From positions 1,860,001-1,924,000 of the forward strand of contig JAAXNY010000010.1 of the NCBI GenBank assembly GCA_013420905.1: 64,000 nucleotides of DNA. Direction: 5' to 3'. Source of the DNA: Collybia mongolica (Eukaryota > Basidiomycota > Agaricomycetes > Agaricales > Clitocybaceae). Under the pieces are notes generated by a model, which was given only the letters and a program-made list of their open reading frames with translations, had not been told where the DNA came from and ran no database searches. Each line of letters begins with the position of its first letter. Within the stretch, counting starts at the first letter, position 1. Positions 1-10,862 of the stretch are shown piece by piece. A program made the position numbers and the translations under genes.

Positions 1-2
1 TG

Positions 3-149
3 GCGAAAGAGCACCCGGACGTATTTGGGCGTTCTCATCTCATTGAGCGTCTTCTTGCAAAATTTCAATTTCGAATACGAAAACTCCCACCAGGTACCGA
101 GCTTATTGTGCGGCAAAGTGTTGAAATCGTTGATCGTGTGGCGTTATGA
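3..149 (+). CDS. C-terminal fragment of an unidentified protein
   Basis: An open frame runs in from the left edge and ends in TGA at 147-149. It gives about 48 residues, starting AKEHPDVFGRSHLIERLL and ending VEIVDRVAL. The composition is that of a normal soluble protein, and the frame stays open from the window edge. It converges tail to tail with the PPWD1 gene, whose stop is only about 20 bp away, so the two transcripts must overlap in their 3' regions. I do not recognise the family; there is too little sequence for a functional call. Confidence 0.55.
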   Translation, partial: AKEHPDVFGRSHLIERLLAKFQFRIRKLPPGTELIVRQSVEIVDRVAL

Positions 150-170
150 TACATATATACCTTTACGCTA

Positions 171-2666
171 CTAATCGATCTCAACATTAATTATTTTTAT
201 ATCCTCGAACGGCTTATCGGTCTTGTTAACTTTGACATTTTCGATTGTGTGAACGACTTCGAGACCGGAGAGCACACGTCCGAAGATGGTGTGCTTTTTG
301 TCAAGCCATGGTGTTGCAGTTGTTGTGATAAAGAACTGGGATCCGTTGGTGCCTGGCCCAGCATTCGCCATACTAACGGTATATGGCCTAGAGGTACATA
401 TTAGTTCCAAACCTCAACCGTTGAGTGGAATATACAAAGTTACCTGTCGTGTTTTAGATCATCGGAGAATTCATCCTCAAACTCTCTTCCCCAGATTGAA
501 GTTCCCCCCGTTCCATCACCAAGTGGGTCTCCCGTCTGGATCATGAATTTGGGGATGACACGATGGAAAATAACACCCTCAAAGTAGCCACTTCGTGCAT
601 GGCCAACGAAATTTTCCACAGCTTTTGGCGCCTGAGTTGGAAATAGCCGTAGATGCATATCACCCATCGTCGTATGTATTGTGGCAGAGTCCGCCAAAGG
701 TGAAGGACCTCCTTTCCCAGTAGTAGGGGCAGCCATCGCGAGATTTTGTTCCTCGCGAGTTGGTCTTTCATTGAAAACATCGCGATCTCCGGATTTTGTA
801 TCTCTAAGTAGTGCTTTGATGAACCATAAGGTCGAGAAGATAAGAGCACTTACTCAGGTCCTTCACGCGTGAAGATATAGAATCTGGGGCGCTTATAACC
901 AGAACAGAAAAGGGACGGATCTCTCTGCCCTTTGTCTGCGAGGATGGGGTTGGCAGATGCAGCCATAGCCTAAGACGAAACTCAATAAGATGGAGCATTC
1001 AGACCTGTCATTATAGTGCTGAACGAACCATAGTTGTAAAGCTTTTTTTCGCTGGGGCGTCTTGGTATAAGCTTAAATTCAGGAACCGAACTACTTCGTC
1101 CTTCCCAAGGAGGCGTACAACGCGATTGGTTATGATGTTGAGAACTAATGTGTTCAATAAAGGATAATATGGCAGAACTTGGTGGGTCTTACCTTTGATA
1201 CCAAGTAATGAAGGGTATAGAATAAATGCTCCACTTTCATCCCACACAGCATTACTCCATCGTCCAGGTACACGGCCATCTGGTCCAGGCAATTCTAGTT
1301 CTCTTTCCATGGCAAGACGTCGGCCAAATTCCATATCTTCGACACGGTACACTGCCGTACCTGCCTGTTGCATCTCTTGTATTGCTTCCAGCGACTCGTC
1401 GTACTTGCGCGTCAATTTTCCACCGAGGAATGAAAAGACACGAATTTGCCGATCGGGAAGAGAGAATGTGACGAATGCAGAGGAATCAGGGGATAGTGTG
1501 ATACACGTTGGAGTTGATTTCGACTATGTCCTTATTCATATTAGCGTAGGTGCCTTGATACGCGGAACACACCTTTTTAAACTCATAGAGATTCGTCTCA
1601 CTCTTGTAGGACCAGAGTCCTGGAATATTTTTAGGGAGAACGAAGGGTTCAATCGGTTGCCAATACTCGACAAGCCCTCCCTCGTCCGCCGATATCACTG
1701 TATCATACCTGTCACTGTACTGGATATCGAAAGTTGGAGTTTAGCGGGCGTAGTCATGTTTGTTTCTCTCAACGTACTGTCATGAGGTGCACTGGAGATC
1801 TATGTAAACTTTCAATTATCTCTAGTGGGGTGTCCCCACCGCGTCCATCATATAGCCTTATCTTCCCTGACGCCGCGTCGGAGCTGGGTAGGATGTAAGG
1901 ATGCATACATAGGATTTTCACGATGAAGGCGAACACTGCAAGAAGACCTTGGGCTTGCCCACGTCGATGAACCCAACAACACGCATGAGGCGTATATCCT
2001 AGCTTGATTATATTGATCATATCTGGGGGCAAGATGGTAAGGGAAACAATTCAATACTAAAGGAGACATACCAAAATTGACCACATCAAACACTTTAGCA
2101 CTCCCATCTTCTGAGACGCTTGCGAATAGTTGACCATCAGCGCTGACAGAAACCGCAACCACGGGTGTGAGATGAGCTCGATAATGCTTCACAAATTCTA
2201 TTCCTGCTTCTTGCTTCTTCCAAAGCTTTAAGTGCCCATCGACGGAAGTTGTTATCAGGAAATGCGTTCTGTACACATGATATCTGAGTACATGTCCCTT
2301 AAATTACATGGTGGATTTACTTTGTCACCACGCAGAAATTGATTGTATCCCGGTGCATAAAGCTCTTGTGGTACTGGTCTGCGTTCGGCAAATGCTCGAG
2401 GTATAGCTTTTCATGCGGCAGAACTAAAAACGACGATCTGTATTTGTCAAGGTCCAACAGTAGAAGAACTCGACTTTAGACACACCTTTACGTTTCTTCT
2501 TCGCTGCCCCGTCCGCTGGCATGGGCATTGGTCCAACATCATCGTCGTCGGACTCGTCCTCAATCAGGGTGGCAGCTTCTGTAGCATTATCTTTAGCCTG
2601 GTTGTCTTCCTCGCTAGTCCTAACGCGTTTCCCAAGCACCGACATGTCCTGTTCCGTATCTGACAT
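171..2666 (-). CDS. PPWD1: Peptidyl-prolyl isomerase with WD40 repeats (PPWD1 type)
   Basis: This is a spliced gene read on the minus strand from ATG 2666 to TAG at 171-173. The N-terminus is acidic and then basic (ESDDDDVG, then AKKKRKG, a likely nuclear signal). WD40 blades follow, with recognisable pieces such as [23 protein letters not shown] and [15 protein letters not shown] cyclophilin domain ends the protein, with [31 protein letters not shown] and [11 protein letters not shown]. The residues expected for prolyl isomerase activity are visible: the Arg of FHRV, the Phe and Gln of the FMIQ and SQFF motifs, and Trp-Leu in [12 protein letters not shown]. In the family these nuclear proteins associate with late spliceosomes. 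Exons are separated by short introns, so frames shift often across 2.5 kb. The gene lies outside the inverted segment. The family call is secure; exact splice sites were not all resolved. Confidence 0.9.
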
Positions 2667-2852
2667 GAATGAATAATTTGAAGGTGGGGGGGTCGGAATT
2701 CGGATTAACGCTGTTGATGACCATATCTTAGATAACGTTTTTTCGAATTATCTCCCATTTCATAGACTAAATTGAAGAAAATGCATCACCAGCAAATTAA
2801 TAGATAGACAAACATTGCCAGGAATTTTGTTGCATTTATACACAACTAATAT

Positions 2853-2867
2853 GCAAATTTTATATTC
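2853..2867. repeat. Target-site duplication of retroposon A, left copy
   Basis: GCAAATTTTATATTC directly abuts the poly(T) that begins at 2868. Its exact reverse complement, GAATATAAAATTTGC, lies at 50670-50684 next to the 5' end of the other half of the same retroposon, 47.8 kb away. The two 15-nt copies match at all positions. They are read as the TSD of one insertion whose two halves were separated by an inversion. Confidence 0.85.
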
Positions 2868-3332
2868 TTTTTTTTTTTTTTTTTTTTTTGGATCATATAA
2901 TAATATTAAGTGCATATGGGTTTGACCCAGCTACATGCAGGCATAAATACCTATTACCACTAAGTAATCTGTAATGGGCCATCAGGGTGGAGCTGTACAC
3001 TAAGTTGCTCTCCAGGTCATATTACGGGTCTAGACTGAGGATACCTGCAGTCCAACAGTATTGTACTGTACCATGTCTGAACCTCCCAATGCCTTAAAGG
3101 TTTGCCTTCGCTTGTTGGGGCATGGTCCCCTCCCTTCATGTTGGTACCCCATTCCACTCCCCCCCTGGTATTTTCAGGTTGCCCTGGAAACCCATTACTC
3201 CCCCCCAGTGTTGAAGGTGGGTGTCCAATCTAAATGAACGACCCATACCTTAAACCTGCTCCCCCTCTCCTGAGTCCCCCTATTACTTGCCCCCCTGTTC
3301 CACACCACTCTCCCAAAGCAATGACTCCCCTC
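2868..3332 (-). mobile_element. Retroposon A, 3' half with poly(A) tail
   Basis: A 22-nt poly(T) at 2868-2889 is the complement of a poly(A) tail. The adjoining DNA reads, on the minus strand, as the 3' half of a roughly 950-bp poly(A) retroposon that is also present complete at 3336-4286 and 51190-52138. This half begins at 3332 with GAGGGGAGTCATTGC. The missing 5' half is at 50685-51188 and stops at the same motif, so 13 bp are present in both pieces. No coding capacity is evident. It is cut by the left breakpoint of the 47.9-kb inversion. Confidence 0.8.
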
Positions 3333-3335
3333 ACG

Positions 3336-4286
3336 ACGCTTCTTGATCTTTTACCACCACCATCCGACCGTGGGAATTTGTCCCTCCTGCACTAGGTCGT
3401 CCCTAAACTACCTAACACCTCATCCCTAATCGACATCGCCTTTCATCAGACCACTCTTTTGGCCTGGGCCACCATCCTTTTATACCATATCCAAATTTTT
3501 AACTTATCAGAGCTGATCCTGACTATCTGCAGGGTCATCTCATCTTGCCTGTACTGGGGGCTTCACTAATCCGTTCACATCCACCTCATCAACTACCAGG
3601 CCACATGAGGACACCACAACTCTAGTACTCTGCTTCGCGCAGATCCTTAGGGAGTGTCACTGCCAACATTCTCGATGATTTATTCGTACTCGCTTAACCA
3701 CTACACCCAAACACAAAAGGAGGAAGGGGTCTGGCCCCTGATCAGCTACTGTCCCTGCACAGAGCACACCTCATGGGGAGAATGCCAGTTTATCGACCAA
3801 TGGTGGGATTTGGCGGCCTCAGTTTGGAGGGGAGTCATTGCTTTGGGAGAGCGGTGTGGAACAGGGGGGAAAGTAATAGGGGGATTCAGGAGAGGGGGAG
3901 CAGGTTTGAGGTACAGGTTGTTCATTTAGTTTGGACATTTATCTTCGACACTGGGGGGGAGTAATGGGTTTCCAGGGCGCCCTGAAAATACCAGGGGGGG
4001 AGTGGAACGGGGTACCAACGTGAAGGGAGGGGGCCATGCCCCAACAAGCGAAGGCAAACCTTTAAGGTGTTGGGAGGTTCAGACATGGTACAGTACAATA
4101 CCGTTGGACTGCAGGTATCCTCAGTCTAGACCCGTAATACAACCTGGAGAGCAACTTAGTGTACAGCTCCACCCTGATGGCTCATTACAGATTACTTAGT
4201 GGTAATAGGTTTTTATACCCGCATGTAGCTGGGTCAAACCCACATGCGCTTAATATTATTATATGAACCCAAAAAAAAAAAAAAAA
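3336..4286 (+). mobile_element. Retroposon B, full-length copy 1 (SINE-like, poly(A))
   Basis: It starts ACGCTTCTTGATC and ends in ATATGAACCC followed by 16 A. It is flanked on its 3' side by GCTGGGATGCTTGCC (4287-4301), one half of a TSD whose other half is at 52139-52153. It is nearly identical to the inverted copy at 51190-52138; in the stretches I compared the differences were mostly C/T at CpG. A 91-codon frame at 3654-3929, which begins at a Met in MSLPTFSMIYSYSLNH, stays open in both B copies but matches nothing I recognise. It lacks any reverse transcriptase, so it was presumably moved by a LINE. Confidence 0.75.
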
Positions 4287-5394
4287 GCTGGGATGCTTGC
4301 CCAACCGAGGTTGAGCTAGCAAATGGAGCCAGAGCTCATTGTACACAGGCCGGAAGGGCCAATCTACACCAGGGGGTAGGCCCCCCACTGCGGTGCCCCG
4401 CAGTGGGTGGTGGCTTCGAGTCCACCGATTATCCAGGTTCGCATGTTCGGGCAGGGAGCACCCTATAGCTGTCACTTAGGACACTGAGTACCGCCCCTAG
4501 CCTGTTTAGGACTAGGGAACGTCGAACGCGAATGCACTTTCGTTCTCCGAGAGGAAGTCAACCAGCCACGCATAGCGCAGCTGACGGCCGGGCTTGTCTT
4601 CCCGCCCATGTCGCAGACAGTCATATAGGACGTGTTGTATGGTTTCCAGGGGAGCACCGCACCTATAGGAGACAGATTCTTCCTTGAAGAATCACAATCG
4701 GAACGCCCCAATTGGAGCGTGTCCGGTGATGCATCGCACCACGCAAGCGGTCAAAGCATGGCTGTGACCAGTCTTGCGCATCCATGGCCCATTGTTTACA
4801 TGGGTCGGGGTGAGTGGGGTGTCCTTTTTCGCATAGAGCATCAGGAAATTGGAGCCAATGTACTTCTTGGATTGGAAGAGAGACTTCCAGCCGTCAAGCA
4901 TGCATGGGAGGAGGGGGAGTGGATGCATCAGTGATGATGCAGATGCTCCATGGGGAGTGAGAGGCCTCATTGACAGCGCTCTTCAGCAATGAGATGCAGT
5001 CTTTCATGAAATCCTCGCGGTGATCACTGCCCTTAGGTGGGGGGGTGACAATATCATAGACTATGCAATCAGGGAACAGGTCCCTGGGGCGCATGCCCGG
5101 TTGGTTGAGTGGGTGGACGGGGTCCAGATCCAGGGAAGAGAGGCCAAGGTTAGCCCAGGCCTCTACGACAGGCGATACGAGTTTCCCAAGCCTATGGCTT
5201 GGGTTGCAGGCATTGAGGGTCTCAACAGAGAATTTGTGGTTCCTGTCAATGAGGCGACGAAAGGCGTGCGAGGCCTGAAGCGCATGGGAGCAGACATGAC
5301 TCCTTTCCACCAACTTCTTAACATGAAGGTGGATAGGGGGGATGCCTGCGAGGGTCTCACCAGCCCCGTTTGGGGATGTAATGCAGGGCACAAT
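4287..5394 (-). mobile_element. 5'-truncated LINE fragment (RT C-terminus, RNase H, zinc-finger tail)
   Basis: Read on the minus strand from 5381, it matches the LINE at 37.8-43.6 kb. It shows GIPPIHLHVKKLVERSHV, a fragment of the RNase H region, and the C-terminal CG..LETIQHVLYDC motif typical of LINE ORF2 proteins, followed by 3' UTR. The frame is broken. TGCAGGGCACAAT (5382-5394) at its 5' end is the complement of ATTGTGCCCTGCA after the poly(A) at 52280-52292, so this is the body of the LINE whose 3' tail lies at 52139-52280. Retroposon B had inserted in its 3' UTR at GGCAAGCATCCCAGC before the inversion separated the parts. Confidence 0.8.
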
Positions 5395-6349
5395 ACCTCC
5401 TCTTTCCCAACAAAGCCCACTTAGTCCTTAGGTGCTTCCTTCCCTGTGCAGCTGAGTTTCACCATTTATATCACTCCCCTCTGGGCACTTGATGCAATGT
5501 GACCCTTTACACTAGCTTTGCTAGAAGGCAGTGTTGCTTTGCATCATGACCCAGTGGCTCAACTAGCTTTTTCATTTCAGACTGGGAGTGGCACCTAGCT
5601 GGGCTTGTAAAAATACTGGCCTAAGCCCCATATGGTGTGTTGCTGACTACATGTTGGCAGCCAAGGCGGAGGCATGATGTCAGGAGATTTCAGAGATTTC
5701 AGTAACTCATGAAAATCAATGGGTCAAACATTTGATGCATTGATTAATGGCTATTAATATCTGGCCCCTTCCGTGGGAAGGCTGCTGAAGGTACATCTGA
5801 CCCCAGCCTGCCTGAAGGTTCACTGTGGCCCAATCAGGATCTTGTGGGATCTATGAATGGAAAGGAAGCTGATCAGCAATCAATGGGGGTCACTGGTCAG
5901 CCCCAAGGCTCTTTAACATAGTCCCTTAAAGAGGCCTTGAGGCCCTGAAAAGCTCCTGTCTAAGGTTGGGGGGGCGGGGGAGGGGGTTTAACAATTTTTA
6001 ACATGTTACTAACATGTTATTGACTTATGTGAATAACCTCCTCCAAGCCACAACATAAATTATGATTATGAAGTCCACACATCCAGCTTCGGATTGTCAG
6101 AGTGTATTTGCAAACAGCGTTTCCAAACTGCGCCCTTGAATCAAATGCCAATTTATATTAAATTACCACTCTGATTGCGCCCTAAAGACAAGGAGAATTC
6201 GACGTGGGGGCATTCCATGAAAACCCAAACTGATCCAGTTCTATTCGGAATCTGTACGAAACTTAGCATTTGCCAATACACTATGTTGTGTAAGGGTCAT
6301 GTTTGTGTATTTGACTTCGTTTCAACCGTGGTTGCGCAAGAATGGTGTA
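5395..6349. other. Intergenic, no gene seen
   Basis: No frame in this 955-bp stretch shows a recognisable protein or consistent splicing. A G-rich run (about 5966-5988) and a direct repeat of ACATGTTA near 6000-6020 are the only features noted. It should hold the 3' UTR of the P450 gene. Confidence 0.5.
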
Positions 6350-8429
6350 TCATTCCGTGTCAGACATGACCATTTGGGCAAGGAGAGCTTGGGCCGTTTC
6401 GTTTCGTGGTTGTATATCACAGAGGAATGGTTTCGGATGACTTGAATGTGTGTTAGTAACTCGTTCGAAACTAAACAAGACTCAAAAGACCTTGCTATGC
6501 CAGATATAAACACAAGTTCGGGAGTGATTTCCTTCCCATCACCATCAAGAGCTTTTTTTATTTTGACGGTTGCCAGAAGTGAGGCAACAGCGATCCATAG
6601 ACTGGCATCTGCAAGATATCGACCTGGACACACCCTGTAATAGTAGGTATTCAGTTAAGGTAACTTAGAATCTACAGAAGCCCACTTACCTACGCCCGAA
6701 GCCAAAGGTTGTGATAGGAAATGCCTCGCCATTACCCTCAGGCTTCGGTAGGAAGCGATTTGGGTTGAACTTAAAAGGTTCTGCATAGACATGTTCGTCG
6801 AGTGTCATACCCCTGGCATAGTCTCAACCATGAATTACCGATGTATTGATAGGCACTCTTACCTGATATTAGCAATGATGGTAGAGCCTTTGGGTATGAA
6901 CATGCCGTTATATATGTCATCTTCCAGAGAGCGATGGGGTACGCCTGTTGATAAAAAATATCCATTTTAGCAGGGGGAAAGGTGGAACATTGTCGTGAAC
7001 CTGCCAGTCGGAGCAGCCTGATACCACCTAAGGGATTCTTGCAGGACGCATTCCAAGAATGGAAGTGACTCTCGATCACTAAGTTCGGGAAGGCGACCCA
7101 TTCCGACGACCTTATCTATCTCCTCCTGAGCCTTTGCCTGATACTCCGGATGGAGAACCATTGCTAGGAAGAATATCGACATCGACGATGCAGTCTTTGT
7201 TTACCCCATAAGCCACACATATAGGCACACGAAATATGACTCACAGTATCTGCACCTCCAATATACATGGCCCCAGCGGCACCCAAGATATCTTCTATCT
7301 TATACAAAGGTTTTCCATCTGGGTCGCGAAGAGCCTCCAGCTGGGACGCTAAAAACGATGGTCTAGCAGTGCCTCTGGCCTGTGTAAATGAAGAATCATA
7401 AACTTTTCGAGCTAGATGTGACGATAATACAAACCAGTTGCTCTTTTACCGCATTATAGGGATAATCGTGTAGTTGACGCACGATCGGCCGATGGTCCCG
7501 TGCGAATTTGGCATAAAATGTTCCCGGAAACCAAGATGGAAAATGCTGGACTGATATAATGTCAAAAGAGGATGTCGAGAACATCGGTAACCACTTCGAT
7601 GTAGTACTCACGAAATGGGAAGAAATCAACCGCAGTGGCCCCAGGAGGGCCCGAATTGGACGCAGTAAATCCAACGTTCTCCGCCATCCGGATATATGGA
7701 TCGTCATCTGATATAATTTGATGCCCTGACACAAGGCGTATAACGATTGCTGTTGCGAACCTTATAGAGGCATCAAGGAAGAAAGCTAGAACATAAACGT
7801 AGAAAGTACCGTGCAAGGAATCCATCTCGGTTCTCGGGCTTCATTAATAAATTCTGTACTAATACGCGCGCTTCTCGAGTTTGGAAGCGGTGGTAAGATA
7901 CACATTCGTTTTTGTTGAGATACTGCTGTAGCAGCCTTCGCTGAGTATGGAACTGCTTTCCATAGTGTAGGAACGTGACGGTCGGATCCCAGCCCATTCT
8001 GTATTTTCTATGGGTTAACAGAAGAAACAGTGAGGGAGGAAAACCATAGGTGGTCACAGTTCAAATATCGGGAAGTCTGGTCTGTCACTGTAGTTGGAGC
8101 TTCTTTTTTCAAGCAAATCGACAGCGGCTTGAACGCTGTTAAGAACGATCATCGGCTTTCCCAGTACATGGAGATAAATGACATCGCCTGAACAGAGAGG
8201 GTGAGGTTTGCTATTCATCGAACAAATATCAGTTCAACGTGCCGTATTGCTTTCCGAGTTCATAGAAAAACATATCCTGGTCGGATGGAGGAATGATTCG
8301 AGCGTGTCCTAGAATTGGGTCAGCAGGAGGACTTGGTGGTAAGGGAGGGGTCTGCTGCGATGTTTTTCGCAACCATGCTATGAAGGCATAGGCGCAGGTG
8401 GCGGAACAGGCAAGGTAAAGGAGGGCCAT
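6350..8429 (-). CDS. Cytochrome P450 monooxygenase
   Basis: This gene has many short introns and is read from ATG 8429 to TGA at 6350-6352. The N-terminus carries one membrane anchor ([20 protein letters not shown]), then a proline hinge ([11 protein letters not shown]). This is the arrangement of ER-anchored class II P450s. The K-helix ExxR motif is ESLRW. A PERF-like FNPNRFLPK precedes the haem-binding loop FGFGRRVCPGR, whose Cys is the haem thiolate ligand. The C-terminus [13 protein letters not shown] appears after a last intron. The overall pattern resembles the fungal O-methylsterigmatocystin oxidoreductase-like P450s, but the substrate cannot be told from sequence. No other secondary-metabolism genes adjoin it; the next gene upstream, in divergent orientation, is an HpcH/HpaI lyase. 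All key motifs are present, so it looks functional. Confidence 0.9.
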
Positions 8430-9357
8430 GAAGGTTCAACGTCCTGCCCATGGTCTGGATGTCTTATGTTCACAGGTCGGCATATGTGGATGCACACCCC
8501 ACGTCAGCTGGCACCGCGTGGGTGCGAGTTGGTCAGGAATTAAGGGACGAATAAACGTCGCAGAACATCCGAGATCCTCAAAATAAGTCAGCTGCTGACA
8601 ACAGCTAGAGGCTGGTGTGGGGCCCTATCCCAGAATGTGGGCTACCAAAGCCGGGCGGTACCACAGTACCAAGGTACATGATAGCCGTAATTTAATGTCG
8701 AAAAGCGGAGAGCGGGTTTGTGGGGATCGGGGTCGAGTGTGGCTGCCTTTTGGTGTACCAAAAGCATCAAATGATTAGAACACGTAGAAGTGTGACATGG
8801 GACTGGGAAACAAAATTCACGATAAGCGATGGGAGACTGGAGACCTTTGAGGAGAGCGGCGAAAAGCACTAACTCATCAAAGTAACCAAGTTCCTTCTTG
8901 TGGGCAGGAAAGGCCACAGGCCAGCTATGAAAAATTGACGCCTGACTATACGCACTTTGTGGCTCATTTAAAAATATAGGGCCCTTTTGCAAACACGCAA
9001 ACCAGGGTCAAATATATTCTGATGTCCAAAATATCCCGTTTGGTTTCTCGAGGCACCATCCGCGGGCAGTGACAATTGCATTGTTCCGATGATCCAAGAG
9101 ACACTACCTCGGTGAGTACGTCAAATTAGAAAATTGCCAAGCATACTGTAGCACGGCCAAGAGGCCCCCCTCGAGCAAACGGCTTCAGTGAACATATGGT
9201 GAACATGTATGGCGGAGATAAACTGACGGCTAAAAAGTGGTATTTATAATTAGTCTCGACTCTCTCGAAATGTCGTAATTGTTACAAACATGAGTACACA
9301 GGACTTGCATCAACCAGAACGCTGAATCGCTGTCAGTTCGTGCTCAAATCATTCAAG
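8430..9357. promoter_or_regulatory. Shared upstream region of P450 and lyase genes
   Basis: This 928-bp gap lies between two divergently transcribed genes, so it must contain both promoters. A 116-codon minus-strand frame (8642-8992) resembles no protein and has no splicing context. I could not identify a clear TATA box or specific operator. Confidence 0.4.
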
Positions 9358-10770
9358 ATGTGGTCCTTCAGCATTCTGAAGGGTCTGCAGAGACCAATAT
9401 GTGTCCAACACTCCATTAGGACAATGAGCACTGAAATACCTCTCCGGCGGTCTTACCTTTACGTTCCATCCTCATCGGACCGAATGCTTGAGAAATCTCT
9501 AACGTCCAGTTCCGACATGATAATATATGACTTGGAGGATAGTATATCTCCCTCACCTACGGACAAAGAGAACGCGAGAAATAGACTTTTGAGCTTCTTG
9601 AGTGTTTGTGTCTAATTTCTCTCTTCGTTGTAGACATTTAACGCGACAAACGCAGCGAAATAATCTTCCCCATGCCAGCCGGATCGCCGTACGCGTAAAT
9701 GACATCAACACTCCATTTTTTGACAAGGACATTTCTCAAATAGTAAACATACCTCCCTCGAGTTATCCAAGAGGCTCAGTCTCTCGTTTCAGGCCTCTCT
9801 AGTTTCAGTAGAAACACTTGTTCTTCCGAAAGTTCACTCCGCCCAAGACATCCACCATGTGTCTCGTACAATACACATAGCGTCGCGAGGCCAACCACGA
9901 GAAACGCCACTCAGAATTGTCCCTAGTATTGAAAGTGCTCGAGCCCTTTGGAATCTCGGTAGCATAGCTGGATGGAAGTCAGAATATGGTTCAGAAGCGG
10001 GGGGGAAATTGAGCGCCTTATTGGTACGTCTCCCGCAGTCATGTCTATGTGGGATTCACAGGCTGTATTTTAGTTCGCTGCTGAAGACTGTAATTTCGTC
10101 TATTACCTGAACCGTTTTAATGGCTGAATATTGCCTTCCCAGACTGTGCCGATACTGGAATAATCAGGTCGTCATCTCGACGAGAGCTCCTCTACACACG
10201 TTCACAGATAGTGATAGCAGCTAAAACCTTTGGACTCGAAGCTATTGATATGGTAAACATGTGCGTTGTTTTTGCCTTGCGAGTTTTTACCATCGCCTGT
10301 ACAGGTATGTGTGAACTACAAGGATACAAATTACTTAGAAGACGAGTGCTACGACGGAAGACAACTTGGGTTCACCGGAAAAGTAGGTCCCTGATTTTGC
10401 AACATATTTTGCAATCTACATGGTGCTCTAGCAAGCCATCCACCCGGCCCAGGTTGGCATAATACAATCGGCCTTTGGCCCCACATCTGCTGGTAAGCGA
10501 TGTTTTCGGGTAAACTGACACCCCTTCATGACACCCCTGGTAATACATAGAGATACATCGCGCTGCGAAAATAATCAGGCAAATGGAACTCGCTCATGCT
10601 TCGGAGAAGGGAGCGGCAGGGCTGCAGGGAGAAATGATAGATGCTCCAATGTTAAAACAAGTATGTGACCTTTTTGGGAGAAAGTGAATTATGGTGATGA
10701 CCCGAAATAGGCGGAGAAGACATTGAAATTAGCGAAAGCAGCTGGTTTGGATATACCTTCTGTAGCTTGA
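9358..10770 (+). CDS. HpcH/HpaI aldolase / CitE-like lyase, probably mitochondrial
   Basis: This spliced gene runs from ATG 9358 to TGA 10768-10770. The first ~25 residues are basic, hydroxylated and poor in acids (MWSFSILKGLQRPICVQHSIRT when read in two pieces), as in a mitochondrial presequence. The lyase core follows: RRSYLYVPSSSDRMLEKS, DMIIYDLEDSISPS (Asp-Glu metal/substrate region), RIAVRVND, RIVPSIESARAL (Glu ligand), AIDMVCVNY, and the closing GKQAIHPAQV signature. The last exon ends TLKLAKAAGLDIPSVA. The family includes the beta subunit of citrate lyase and citramalyl-CoA lyase (CLYBL), which cleave CoA thioesters with Mg2+. The length and single-domain form fit the eukaryotic CLYBL-type enzymes. 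The precise substrate is an inference. It converges with the AN1 gene, with 92 bp between stops. Confidence 0.88.
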
Positions 10771-10862
10771 TATCCAGGAAGGTTAGATACATAGGTAGGG
10801 GATGGAGGAGTAAGAGTAATAAATAGTCTGGAATCCCAAAGTCGGTCCGCAAAAGAAATCTG

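Noticed and set aside
4395..4440. tRNA-like stretch with a B-box-like word (GGTGGCTTCGAGTCCACC)
   Set aside because: The T-arm stem needs a bulged C, no acceptor stem, D-arm or anticodon arm can be paired, and the DNA is the LINE 3' UTR.
8642..8992. 116-codon minus-strand frame upstream of the P450
   Set aside because: No motif, no splicing context, lies in a divergent promoter region; composition looks non-coding.
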